A stretch of DNA of 9,405 nt from Lachnospiraceae bacterium UBA1683. GTDB taxonomy: Bacteria; Bacillota; Clostridia; Lachnospirales; Lachnospiraceae. Positions 1 through 3,775 of the stretch are shown in pieces. How positions within the stretch are numbered: position 1 is the first letter of the stretch; each line of letters starts with the position of its first letter. Both the position numbers and the translations under genes were made by a program. The notes beneath the pieces were generated by a model. It had not been told where the DNA came from and ran no database searches. It saw only the letters and a program-made list of their open reading frames with translations. The stretch is taken from assembly GCA_002320245.1 (NCBI GenBank), contig DCKD01000092.1, positions 1-9,405 of the forward strand. Reading direction: 5' to 3'.

Positions 1-55
1 ATTACTTTATGCCAAGACCTCTTTTATTTTGCATGAAAAGTGAAAAATCATTTTG

Positions 56-409
56 TTATAGTGTGCCTGATAACACCAGATCGTATGGGTTTTTATTATA
101 TTCGACAAGTGCTTCATATGCTTCGTTATATGTGTTGAAATAAGCGTTTGGCTTCAATGGCTTTAGTATTGGTTTTCCATAAGGAGTCTTTCCGACGCAT
201 ATTCTGCACCAAAATCTTTTTCTTAAGTTCCTGTTTTTTAATTCTGTTATGCTTCCGAATCCATTAGGTAGCCGTCTGCGCTTCGATTTCGCATTTCCTC
301 GACCTTTCTGTGCATCGCCCGATGATTTTATAGGGTATCCGCAGTGAGGGCATGAGAGAGCCTTGTCTGATACTTGCAATTCACATTCTGGGCATTTAAT
401 CAGTGCCAT
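56..409 (-). CDS. Zinc ribbon fused to truncated integrase arm-type DNA-binding domain
   Basis: 117 aa. Residues 1-26 form a zinc ribbon with two Cys pairs (C6/C9 and C20/C23). A short basic linker (about 35-46) follows. Residues 47-113 read like the N-terminal arm-type DNA-binding domain of Firmicutes phage tyrosine integrases, with the typical LPNGFGSI opening and a YNKNPYDL ending. In full-length integrases the core-binding and catalytic domains (Arg, His, Arg, Tyr residues) come next; here the frame ends six residues after PYDL. None of the three minus frames of the remaining 55 bases resumes an integrase-like sequence. The start has an AAAGGATGA-type ribosome site. It is either a decayed integrase or a stand-alone arm-binding regulator. 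The domain assignment is from memory of the family; the truncation is directly visible. Confidence 0.72.
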   Translation of the reverse strand: MALIKCPECELQVSDKALSCPHCGYPIKSSGDAQKGRGNAKSKRRRLPNGFGSITELKNRNLRKRFWCRICVGKTPYGKPILKPLKPNAYFNTYNEAYEALVEYNKNPYDLVLSGTL

Positions 410-428
410 AATATCATCCTTTCCGTTT

Positions 429-451
429 TAGGGTATAAAAAATACACCCTA
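429..451. repeat. Inverted repeat upstream of integrase remnant
   Basis: TAGGGT (429-434) and ACCCTA (446-451) form perfect arms around an A/T-rich centre with partial further symmetry. It lies 20-40 bases upstream of the minus-strand start at 409. A weak minus promoter (CTGAAA-N17-TTATAC) can be drawn across it. An operator for the integrase-remnant gene is the simplest reading, but no binding protein can be named. Confidence 0.3.
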
Positions 452-469
452 CCATTTTCAGCGGATGCA

Positions 470-478
470 TGATATAAT
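470..478 (+). promoter_or_regulatory. Extended -10 promoter for candidate small RNA
   Basis: TGA followed by TATAAT (473-478) is a perfect extended -10 element on the plus strand. The -35 is poor (TACCAT at 450-455, spacer 17), which extended -10 promoters tolerate. Initiation would fall near 484-486. No plus-strand gene follows; a terminator-like hairpin does. Confidence 0.42.
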
Positions 479-484
479 ATTCAT

Positions 485-567
485 TGTTGAGGTGATACTA
501 TATCACGCATCTGTGGTTATAGGTAACATCTAGTGAAACCGTTCCTGTTGGCGCAGGGGCGGTTTTT
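485..567 (+). ncRNA. Candidate ~83-nt small RNA
   Basis: The interval between an extended -10 promoter and an intrinsic terminator has no credible reading frame. It can fold into three hairpins: GTGATA/TATCAC (492-497/501-506, loop CTA), GTTA/TAAC (516-519/524-527, loop TAGG), and the terminator stem at 537-564. The terminator stem has two G-U pairs that become A-C mismatches on the minus strand, and the T run lies on the plus-strand 3' side. Both genes around it are minus-strand, so the element is not simply the end of a plus-strand gene. I do not recognise the family. A phage regulatory RNA, or a palindromic protein-binding site in the 492-506 portion, are both possible. Confidence 0.38.
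537..567 (+). terminator. Intrinsic terminator (plus strand)
   Basis: An 11-bp stem (537-547 with 554-564, two G-U wobbles, loop TTGGCG) runs into five T residues. Read on the minus strand it could weakly end the gene that stops at 571, but there the stem has two mismatches and only TTTC follows. Confidence 0.6.
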
Positions 568-570
568 AAA

Positions 571-1602
571 TTATTTGGTTATATCTTCTGGTTCGGAAGA
601 AAAGTAGTAAATAAAATCGGATGCGTTGTATGCTACTCCGGTCATGTCATTTACTTTGTCAGCAAGTGCCTTTCCGACATCTTCAGCAGGTTCATTTCCA
701 ATGGAATCTTCTACTTTTTTGCGCTCGTAATGTTTAAATATCGATTTCCATTCACCTTGAGTTCCAGCATAGTACACCTTAATCTGCTTTCCATCATTTG
801 GATGAAGATAAGCAAGTGTATAATCATAAACTGTTGTTAATGACTTTGGAAAGTAAATTGCAGCTACATCGGAGCCATTAAATATTGATGTGTTGATTTC
901 TGTAATTCCATCACACAATATAAGATTTTCTACATTATTTGAACTTACTTGAAAATTCGAGAGGTCGGTTGTAAGGGTTTCTCCGTTGACATCATATGAT
1001 GGTGAAATTATCAACGTCTTTTCATTTCCATTGTATTTTTCTAATATAATCTTTCCATCAACGATTTCTGTACTAAATTCATTGATATTATTTTTTAGTA
1101 CTTCTGTGCCCTGAACTCCTTCTTTTTTTTGTATTTGATTTTTATTATTCGTTTTGCTTTCAGTTACCACTTTTGTTGAGTCGCTATCATCTGAGCTTCC
1201 TTGTATCGCGCCAAAAACAAGTATGGCAATCACGGTAATTATGATTTTAACAACTTTTCCCCACTCTTTTTTGTACTTCCACATAAGAAATAGTCCGACT
1301 GGCCAGATGAATATCGTAAGCAATATTACAACCCATGTTTTCTGATACCATTTCTCTTTTTCAACTTTTTCTAAACTATTAATTACCTTGCTTTTACCTT
1401 GATTAATCCTGTACCCTTGATTTGGAGTTGACTGTTCTTCCTTTTCAGCTTTCGTTCCGCATTCTGGACAAAAATTTCCTTCAAATTGATTTCCGCAAAT
1501 AGGACAATTATTTGAATAACGATTTTTTTCAAGTTTGTTTCCGCATTGAGCGCAGAATTTCGAACCGTCCGGTGATTCAAAACCGCATTTAGGACATTTC
1601 AT
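571..1602 (-). CDS. Double zinc-ribbon, two-TM protein with leucine-rich-repeat-like C-terminal domain
   Basis: 343 aa from ATG 1602, preceded by AGGAGGG six bases away; a longer frame to 1644 lacks a ribosome site. Order: zinc ribbon 1 (C3, C6, C17, C20), zinc ribbon 2 (C33, C36, C45, C48), charged linker, TM about 90-108, basic loop, TM about 117-134, polar linker, then residues 175-343. The segment around 229-290 reads like BspA-type leucine-rich repeats (DGITEI, IYFPKSLTTV, VYYAGTQGEWKSI). With two TMs the ribbons and the C-terminal domain should lie on the same side; if the poly-charged loop is cytoplasmic both would be outside, so topology is uncertain. The gene sits between an integrase remnant and the repressor region, as lysogenic-conversion or superinfection-exclusion genes often do in Gram-positive phages. 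That role is inference. Confidence 0.78.
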   Translation of the reverse strand: MKCPKCGFESPDGSKFCAQCGNKLEKNRYSNNCPICGNQFEGNFCPECGTKAEKEEQSTPNQGYRINQGKSKVINSLEKVEKEKWYQKTWVVILLTIFIWPVGLFLMWKYKKEWGKVVKIIITVIAILVFGAIQGSSDDSDSTKVVTESKTNNKNQIQKKEGVQGTEVLKNNINEFSTEIVDGKIILEKYNGNEKTLIISPSYDVNGETLTTDLSNFQVSSNNVENLILCDGITEINTSIFNGSDVAAIYFPKSLTTVYDYTLAYLHPNDGKQIKVYYAGTQGEWKSIFKHYERKKVEDSIGNEPAEDVGKALADKVNDMTGVAYNASDFIYYFSSEPEDITK

Positions 1603-1653
1603 AGATAACCCTCCTCTTTTGTACCTGTATTGAAAACACCACATTTCATATTT

Positions 1654-1773
1654 TTAGTTACTTTTTCTTGCCTTATCTATTCTGAACCATTCCAAGTCCA
1701 GTGTAAGACTACTCATGTCAAGGAGTTCCTTTAGCTCGTTTAAACGCTCCTTATTAAGTTTTACCTGTTCCAT
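1654..1773 (-). CDS. Small 39-aa protein, unknown
   Basis: Begins MEQVKLNKERLNELKELL and ends KARKSN; mostly charged and predicted helical. The ribosome site is excellent (AAAGGAGG at 1780-1787, six bases from ATG 1773). It ends 51 bases upstream of the zinc-ribbon/LRR gene on the same strand and is probably co-transcribed with it. Divergent to the 65-aa XRE gene at 1837. No family recognised; the strong ribosome site and operon position are the reasons to call it. Confidence 0.55.
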   Translation of the reverse strand: MEQVKLNKERLNELKELLDMSSLTLDLEWFRIDKARKSN

Positions 1774-1799
1774 AACAATCCTCCTTTCCAGTAATTCCC

Positions 1800-1829
1800 A
1801 GTAGATTTCAAATGTGTTGAGAATTACAA
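1800..1829 (-). promoter_or_regulatory. Candidate promoter for 39-aa/zinc-ribbon operon
   Basis: Minus-strand TTGTAA (1824-1829), spacer 18, TCTACT (1800-1805), giving a start near 1793 just upstream of the AAAGGAGG. Each box matches the consensus at only four positions. It overlaps the start region of the divergent XRE gene, so the two would influence each other. Confidence 0.3.
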
Positions 1830-1836
1830 TAATCTT

Positions 1837-2034
1837 ATGAAGATTCTATTAACCGAAATTATGTACAAGAAAAATTTATCGGTTCGTCAGGTATCTTTGA
1901 TGACCGGATTGTCAAAATCAGCAATCCAGAAAATTATGGATGAGTCGTCAAACCCAACGATGAACACAATGGAAAGGTTAGCTATAGGTCTTAAAGTTCG
2001 TATTGTAGACCTGTTTGAATCTGATTATAAATAA
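1837..2034 (+). CDS. Small XRE/Cro-type helix-turn-helix regulator
   Basis: 65 aa, essentially a lone HTH_3 fold. The recognition region is residues 15-36 (SVRQVSLMTGLSKSAIQKIM), and the TMNTMERLAIGLKVRIVDLFESDYK tail is characteristic of a small XRE family common in Clostridia and their prophages. DNA-binding transcription regulator. No Shine-Dalgarno is visible before ATG 1837; a -10-like TACAAT lies at 1825-1830, six bases upstream, so a leaderless mRNA (as for lambda cI) is possible. A 16-bp palindrome begins two bases after the stop. Divergent from the minus-strand accessory operon, which it may control. Confidence 0.82.
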   Translation: MKILLTEIMYKKNLSVRQVSLMTGLSKSAIQKIMDESSNPTMNTMERLAIGLKVRIVDLFESDYK

Positions 2035-2036
2035 GT

Positions 2037-2052
2037 GTCCACTATAGTGGAC
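2037..2052. repeat. 16-bp perfect palindrome
   Basis: GTCCACTATAGTGGAC, directly after the XRE gene stop. As RNA it gives a 6-bp stem with TATA loop followed by a pyrimidine-rich GATTTCCTCTTTTC, so it might terminate the XRE transcript. As DNA it has the perfect symmetry of a dimeric operator. A perfect 16-mer palindrome is not expected by chance in a window this size. Confidence 0.5.
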
Positions 2053-2136
2053 GATTTCCTCTTTTCGCATAAGGTTTCCTGAATTTCCCTGTCTACTTAG
2101 TATAAAAGTTGGTGGTGTATCTCATGTCAAAGAAAG

Positions 2137-2156
2137 TTATTCACATGTTATCCACG
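2137..2156 (+). promoter_or_regulatory. Two tandem DnaA-box-like 9-mers
   Basis: TTATTCACA (2137-2145) fits TTATNCACA exactly, and TTATCCACG (2148-2156) differs by one base from the strongest box. They are in the same orientation, two bases apart, in an AT-rich gene-free stretch. Possible host DnaA binding site for replication or transcription control. Only two boxes are seen, so I do not call an origin. Confidence 0.4.
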
Positions 2157-2176
2157 TACTTTTCAACAAATTAATA

Positions 2177-2188
2177 GAACGCGCGTTC
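2177..2188. promoter_or_regulatory. LexA (SOS)-like box
   Basis: GAACGCGCGTTC is a perfect 12-bp palindrome fitting the core of the Gram-positive LexA/DinR site (CGAACRNRYGTTYC) at all GAAC, RNRY and GTTC positions; only the two outermost bases differ. It lies nine bases upstream of the -35 of a promoter for the 38-aa gene at 2281. Confidence 0.5.
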
Positions 2189-2196
2189 GAAATACA

Positions 2197-2225
2197 TTGA
2201 TTTTTATAGCTAACAGTAGTAATAT
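2197..2225 (+). promoter_or_regulatory. Candidate promoter for 38-aa gene
   Basis: TTGATT (2197-2202), spacer 17, TAATAT (2220-2225); expected start near 2232, about 50 bases upstream of the ATG at 2281. The -35 is good and the -10 is moderate. The LexA-like box is immediately upstream. Confidence 0.4.
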
Positions 2226-2280
2226 GTGGTTATAGGAATTTCGAATGTGTGTTTGCTTATGCGGATGGAGGGTTACATAT

Positions 2281-2397
2281 ATGAACAAGGATGAGTACAA
2301 AAATCAAATAATTGAAATGGTAAAACAGATACAAGATATTAATGCTTTACGCAGAATATATTTGATTCTTGTAGTAATTGTGGGAGAGGGGAAATAA
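2281..2397 (+). CDS. Small 38-aa helical protein, possible induction or switch peptide
   Basis: Starts MNKDEYKNQIIEMVKQI and continues with an LRRIYLILVVI hydrophobic helix. Ribosome site GGAGGG eight bases before ATG 2281. From memory, short proteins of this amphipathic type recur beside repressors in Firmicutes phages, but I cannot name a family. It converges on the repressor gene, and its stop lies in the hairpin that separates them. The upstream LexA-like box would make it SOS-responsive. Because the neighbouring repressor lacks a cleavage domain, an antirepressor role is an attractive but unproven inference. Confidence 0.6.
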   Translation: MNKDEYKNQIIEMVKQIQDINALRRIYLILVVIVGEGK

Positions 2398-2410
2398 TAA
2401 CCTCTCCCGC
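2380..2410. terminator. Shared hairpin between convergent genes
   Basis: A 10-bp stem GTGGGAGAGG (2380-2389) with CCTCTCCCGC (2401-2410), one G-U pair and an 11-nt loop. It separates the 38-aa gene (plus) from the repressor gene (minus). T runs are poor on both sides (TCTCATTTTA on the plus), so efficiency is uncertain, but position and stem strength fit a bidirectional terminator. Confidence 0.55.
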
Positions 2411-2412
2411 TC

Positions 2413-2784
2413 TCATTTTATACCTAACCAACTCTTCATGAATTCTTCTAATATCTTGAGCTTTTCTGGGTCGGTTTCTGCGAGAAAGTTGACACCATTC
2501 TTAATAAACTCATTTTCTGTAACGCTTAATTTTCCAAGGTTAAGAGAATATCTATCATCTTCGGAGATTTGCGTAAACATATTTTCATCTCCGCCCTCTC
2601 CGGTTCTGAGCCAGACTTCATTTACGCCAAATTCCTTACATATTAACATAATGGTTTGTTCCGAAGGATTGTTTTTGCCAGATTCTAATAAACTTACGGA
2701 AGATTTTGTTATTCCAAGTTTCTCTCCAAATGCTTCTTGACTTAACTTCTTTGTTTTTCTAATCTCTTTAATCCTATTATTCAA
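2413..2784 (-). CDS. Phage XRE-family repressor (CI-like, no peptidase domain)
   Basis: 123 aa. The N-terminal HTH_3 domain (about 4-60) includes KLSQEAFGEKLGITKSSVSLLESG and ends with FGVNEVWLRTGEGGDE, a signature of many Clostridia phage repressors. The C-terminal half (65-123) is acidic and helical and probably dimerises. There is no S24/LexA peptidase domain and no Ser-Lys pair, so RecA-stimulated self-cleavage is not expected. The start is TTG at 2784: AAGGAGGTGA (2791-2800) lies six bases upstream and the frame with the nearby GTG closes after five codons. A consensus-like promoter sits at 2809-2837. It should repress the back-to-back rightward promoter and maintain lysogeny. Confidence 0.87.
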   Translation of the reverse strand: MNNRIKEIRKTKKLSQEAFGEKLGITKSSVSLLESGKNNPSEQTIMLICKEFGVNEVWLRTGEGGDENMFTQISEDDRYSLNLGKLSVTENEFIKNGVNFLAETDPEKLKILEEFMKSWLGIK

Positions 2785-2808
2785 TTATGCTCACCTCCTT
2801 ATAAATTG

Positions 2809-2837
2809 AATATATCACTAAAAGTTAATTAAGTCAA
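2809..2837 (-). promoter_or_regulatory. Repressor (maintenance) promoter
   Basis: Minus-strand TTGACT (2832-2837), spacer 17 (2815-2831), TATATT (2809-2814). Both boxes match five of six consensus bases. Expected start near 2802, giving a very short leader holding AAGGAGGTGA. Its -35 is 10 bases from the -35 of the divergent early promoter. Confidence 0.78.
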
Positions 2838-2891
2838 CAAAAATATATTGACAAAGTATGTTTGATAAACTATAATGTTAATCAGACAAAC
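2824..2891. promoter_or_regulatory. Candidate operators over the divergent promoters
   Basis: Three related imperfect dyads: GTTAAT-N6-AAC at 2824-2838 (over the repressor -35), GTTTGATAAAC at 2860-2870 (an 11-bp GTTT-N3-AAAC dyad against the early -10), and GTTAAT-N6-AAC at 2877-2891 (over the early start site). Half-site GTT/AAC is shared. Positions suit a repressor that shuts the early promoter. Assignment to the 123-aa repressor is inference. Confidence 0.35.
2848..2876 (+). promoter_or_regulatory. Early rightward promoter (PR-like), perfect consensus
   Basis: TTGACA (2848-2853), spacer exactly 17, TATAAT (2871-2876): a full-consensus vegetative promoter. Expected start near 2883, at the foot of the folded leader RNA. 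A promoter this strong needs tight repression, consistent with the dyads overlapping it. Confidence 0.88.
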
Positions 2892-3253
2892 AGATATCCG
2901 ATATAAAGTACGGAACGATACCTACCGCACTACAAGCAGATATTGTTCCGCAGTCAATTGTTTGCCATGAAATTACGGTAACGTCCGGTGCTCAAAGGCT
3001 CTCTACGCACGTTCATGACCATGTGTAACCAGACTGTTGTGACTAAAGTAGTGCATCACGTTACTGTATTGCCATTCTTATGTAGTAGACACCTACATCC
3101 CAGAGCAATGGCTTATCGTGATAGTTGGTGGTTATACCGTCTATTACTCATCATGGTACTCGGACTAGACATAAGGAAAGAAATAAGTTTCTCCAAAATG
3201 TCCACCTCCTTTCGGATTGGGACGATTTTATTATATCGGATATCTAATTGTTT
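2883..3253 (+). ncRNA. Large structured leader RNA, unrecognised family
   Basis: Begins at the expected PR start site and ends about 35 bases before the first early gene. Helices seen by eye: P1, perfect 15 bp (2892-2906 with 3231-3245), extended past a 2x2 loop by 2886-2889/3248-3251; P2, 10 bp (2911-2920/2941-2950); P3, 11 bp (2974-2984/3058-3068); P4, 3071-3076/3107-3112 with inner 3080-3085/3093-3098; P5, 12 positions with one mismatch (3118-3129/3136-3147); P6, 3175-3194; P7, 3199-3203/3220-3224. The G-U pairs in P2, P3, P5 and P7 would all be A-C mismatches on the other strand, so the plus strand is the functional one. No frame across it has a start, ribosome site and sensible product. 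There is no terminal T run, so it is probably a cis-acting leader (RNA-based antitermination or translational control) or is processed out. I cannot match it to a known family. Confidence 0.7.
3203..3213 (+). promoter_or_regulatory. Anti-Shine-Dalgarno-like sequence in a leader hairpin loop
   Basis: CACCTCCTTTC equals the 3' end of Firmicutes 16S rRNA (known GAUCACCUCCUUUCU) over 11 bases. Nearly all of it lies in the 16-nt loop of P7 (stem 3199-3203/3220-3224). It is complementary to the ribosome site of the next gene: CACCTC with GAGGTG (3274-3279), plus TTT with AAA (3271-3273) past a one-base bulge. It could mask that site. The minus-strand reading (a GAAAGGAGGTG ribosome site) is the alternative. 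Confidence 0.4.
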
Positions 3254-3258
3254 CACAA
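3230..3258 (-). promoter_or_regulatory. Possible leftward promoter inside P1 arm
   Basis: On the minus strand TTGTGA (3253-3258), spacer 17, TATAAT (3230-3235). A transcript from about 3223 would run antisense through the leader and the early promoter into the repressor gene, like an establishment (PRE-type) promoter. The -35 is only a partial match, and TATAAT is forced by the AT-rich P1 arm, so this is tentative. Confidence 0.28.
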
Positions 3259-3288
3259 TAATTAAACAGAAAAGAGGTGTGAAGAAAA

Positions 3289-3456
3289 ATGCAAGAAGTA
3301 ATTAAAGGTGTAGAACTTACAAAAGACGATATATTGAAAAACATTTTGATTATGGCACCGTTGTTAGATGAAGTCGGACAGAACAGGGTATTTGGACTGA
3401 TGTGTGGACTTCTTTCCGGCGGAACAGAAAATGAAGAAAATAAGAAAGCGGGATAA
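3289..3456 (+). CDS. First early gene, 55-aa unknown protein
   Basis: 55 aa starting MQEVIKGVELTKDDILKNIL, a central MAPLLDEVGQNRVFGLMCGL helix, and an acidic GGTENEENKKAG tail. The ribosome site GAGGTG (3274-3279) is nine bases from ATG 3289 and is complementary to the anti-Shine-Dalgarno-like loop of the upstream leader. First gene of the PR transcript, the position where Cro-like or other switch proteins usually lie. No helix-turn-helix is evident. Family not recognised; coding call rests on ribosome site, frame integrity and tight spacing to the next gene (18 bases). Confidence 0.65.
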   Translation: MQEVIKGVELTKDDILKNILIMAPLLDEVGQNRVFGLMCGLLSGGTENEENKKAG

Positions 3457-3474
3457 GAAGGGAGGTGAGGAACG

Positions 3475-3642
3475 GTGAGAAAGAAAAAAATGATAGGGGC
3501 AATTATTCTCGCGGTTGTCTTTATCGGTCTGTTTACGCTGACTGTTGCTGGCTTAGGGATAAAGCACGCAATCGCTGTGTGGCTATCTGCAACAGCAATA
3601 GCAGCATTACTAGCAATAGGAATATTCTTGCTTTTTTGGTAA
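3475..3642 (+). CDS. Small two-TM membrane protein
   Basis: 55 aa. Basic start (MRKKK), TM about 6-27, short GIKHA turn, TM about 31-54, ending FLLFW at the stop. Start GTG 3475 chosen because GGGAGGTGA lies 9-10 bases before it; an in-frame ATG at 3490 is further away. Two hydrophobic helices in 55 residues suggests a holin-like or membrane-signalling peptide, but a holin in the early region would be unusual and I do not assign that. Confidence 0.65.
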   Translation: MRKKKMIGAIILAVVFIGLFTLTVAGLGIKHAIAVWLSATAIAALLAIGIFLLFW

Positions 3643-3679
3643 AGGTGGACAAGAAGGAACTAGAAGGGGAAAGATTAAG

Positions 3680-3775
3680 GTGAAAAAACGAAATGACGAG
3701 GATTTCTGGTTGTGCTATGCCTTGGGATTTACACTTAGCATAGCAATAGTAACGCTAATTCGACTATTAGCGTAG
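3680..3775 (+). CDS. Tiny single-TM protein, 31 aa
   Basis: Starts MKKRNDEDFW and continues as one hydrophobic helix (about 9-30) ending LIRLLA. GTG start at 3680 with AGAAGGGGA about ten bases upstream. Its 3' end overlaps the 3' end of the convergent winged-helix gene by 41 bases. Very small; supported by ribosome site and its place in a run of small membrane genes. Confidence 0.45.
   Translation: MKKRNDEDFWLCYALGFTLSIAIVTLIRLLA

Noticed and set aside
1..55. Continuation of the integrase in another frame, or an attachment site
   Set aside because: None of the three minus-strand frames gives integrase-like sequence, and no core repeat can be recognised without the other prophage end.
2124..2174. 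16-codon ORF (MSKKVIHMLSTYFSTN) with a GGTGG upstream
   Set aside because: Weak ribosome site and promoter; the same bases are better explained by the DnaA-box-like pair.
512..2236. Shared 12-mer TGTGGTTATAGG at 512-523 and 2225-2236
   Set aside because: A 12-base exact match somewhere in a 9.4-kb window is expected by chance.
2882..3164. Protein-like stretches in successive plus frames of the leader (e.g. ...ITVTSGAQRLSTHVHDHV, then ...CNQTVVTKVVHHVTVLP, then ...TYIPEQWLIVIVGGYTVYYSSWYSD)
   Set aside because: Would need two separate +1 frameshifts and has no start. The Val/Thr/His-rich look can come from GTnAC-rich paired segments. The possibility of a degraded gene remains, and comparison with relatives would settle it.
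3113..3196. 27-aa minus-strand ORF (TTG start) behind a GAAAGGAGGTG ribosome-like site
   Set aside because: The wobble pairs of the surrounding structure support the plus strand, and the product is short and unconvincing. Kept only as the alternative explanation for the anti-Shine-Dalgarno-like bases.
2892..3245. Insertion element or invertible segment with 15-bp terminal inverted repeats
   Set aside because: No target-site duplication, no recombinase gene inside, and the internal stems plus the partly complementary flanks fit an RNA helix better. Long-read checking for inversion would be a simple test.
2988..3305. 105-codon plus-strand open frame across the leader
   Set aside because: No ribosome site at its ATG-less start, odd composition (many His/Arg/Cys/Met runs), and it conflicts with the well-paired RNA structure and the better-supported gene at 3289.
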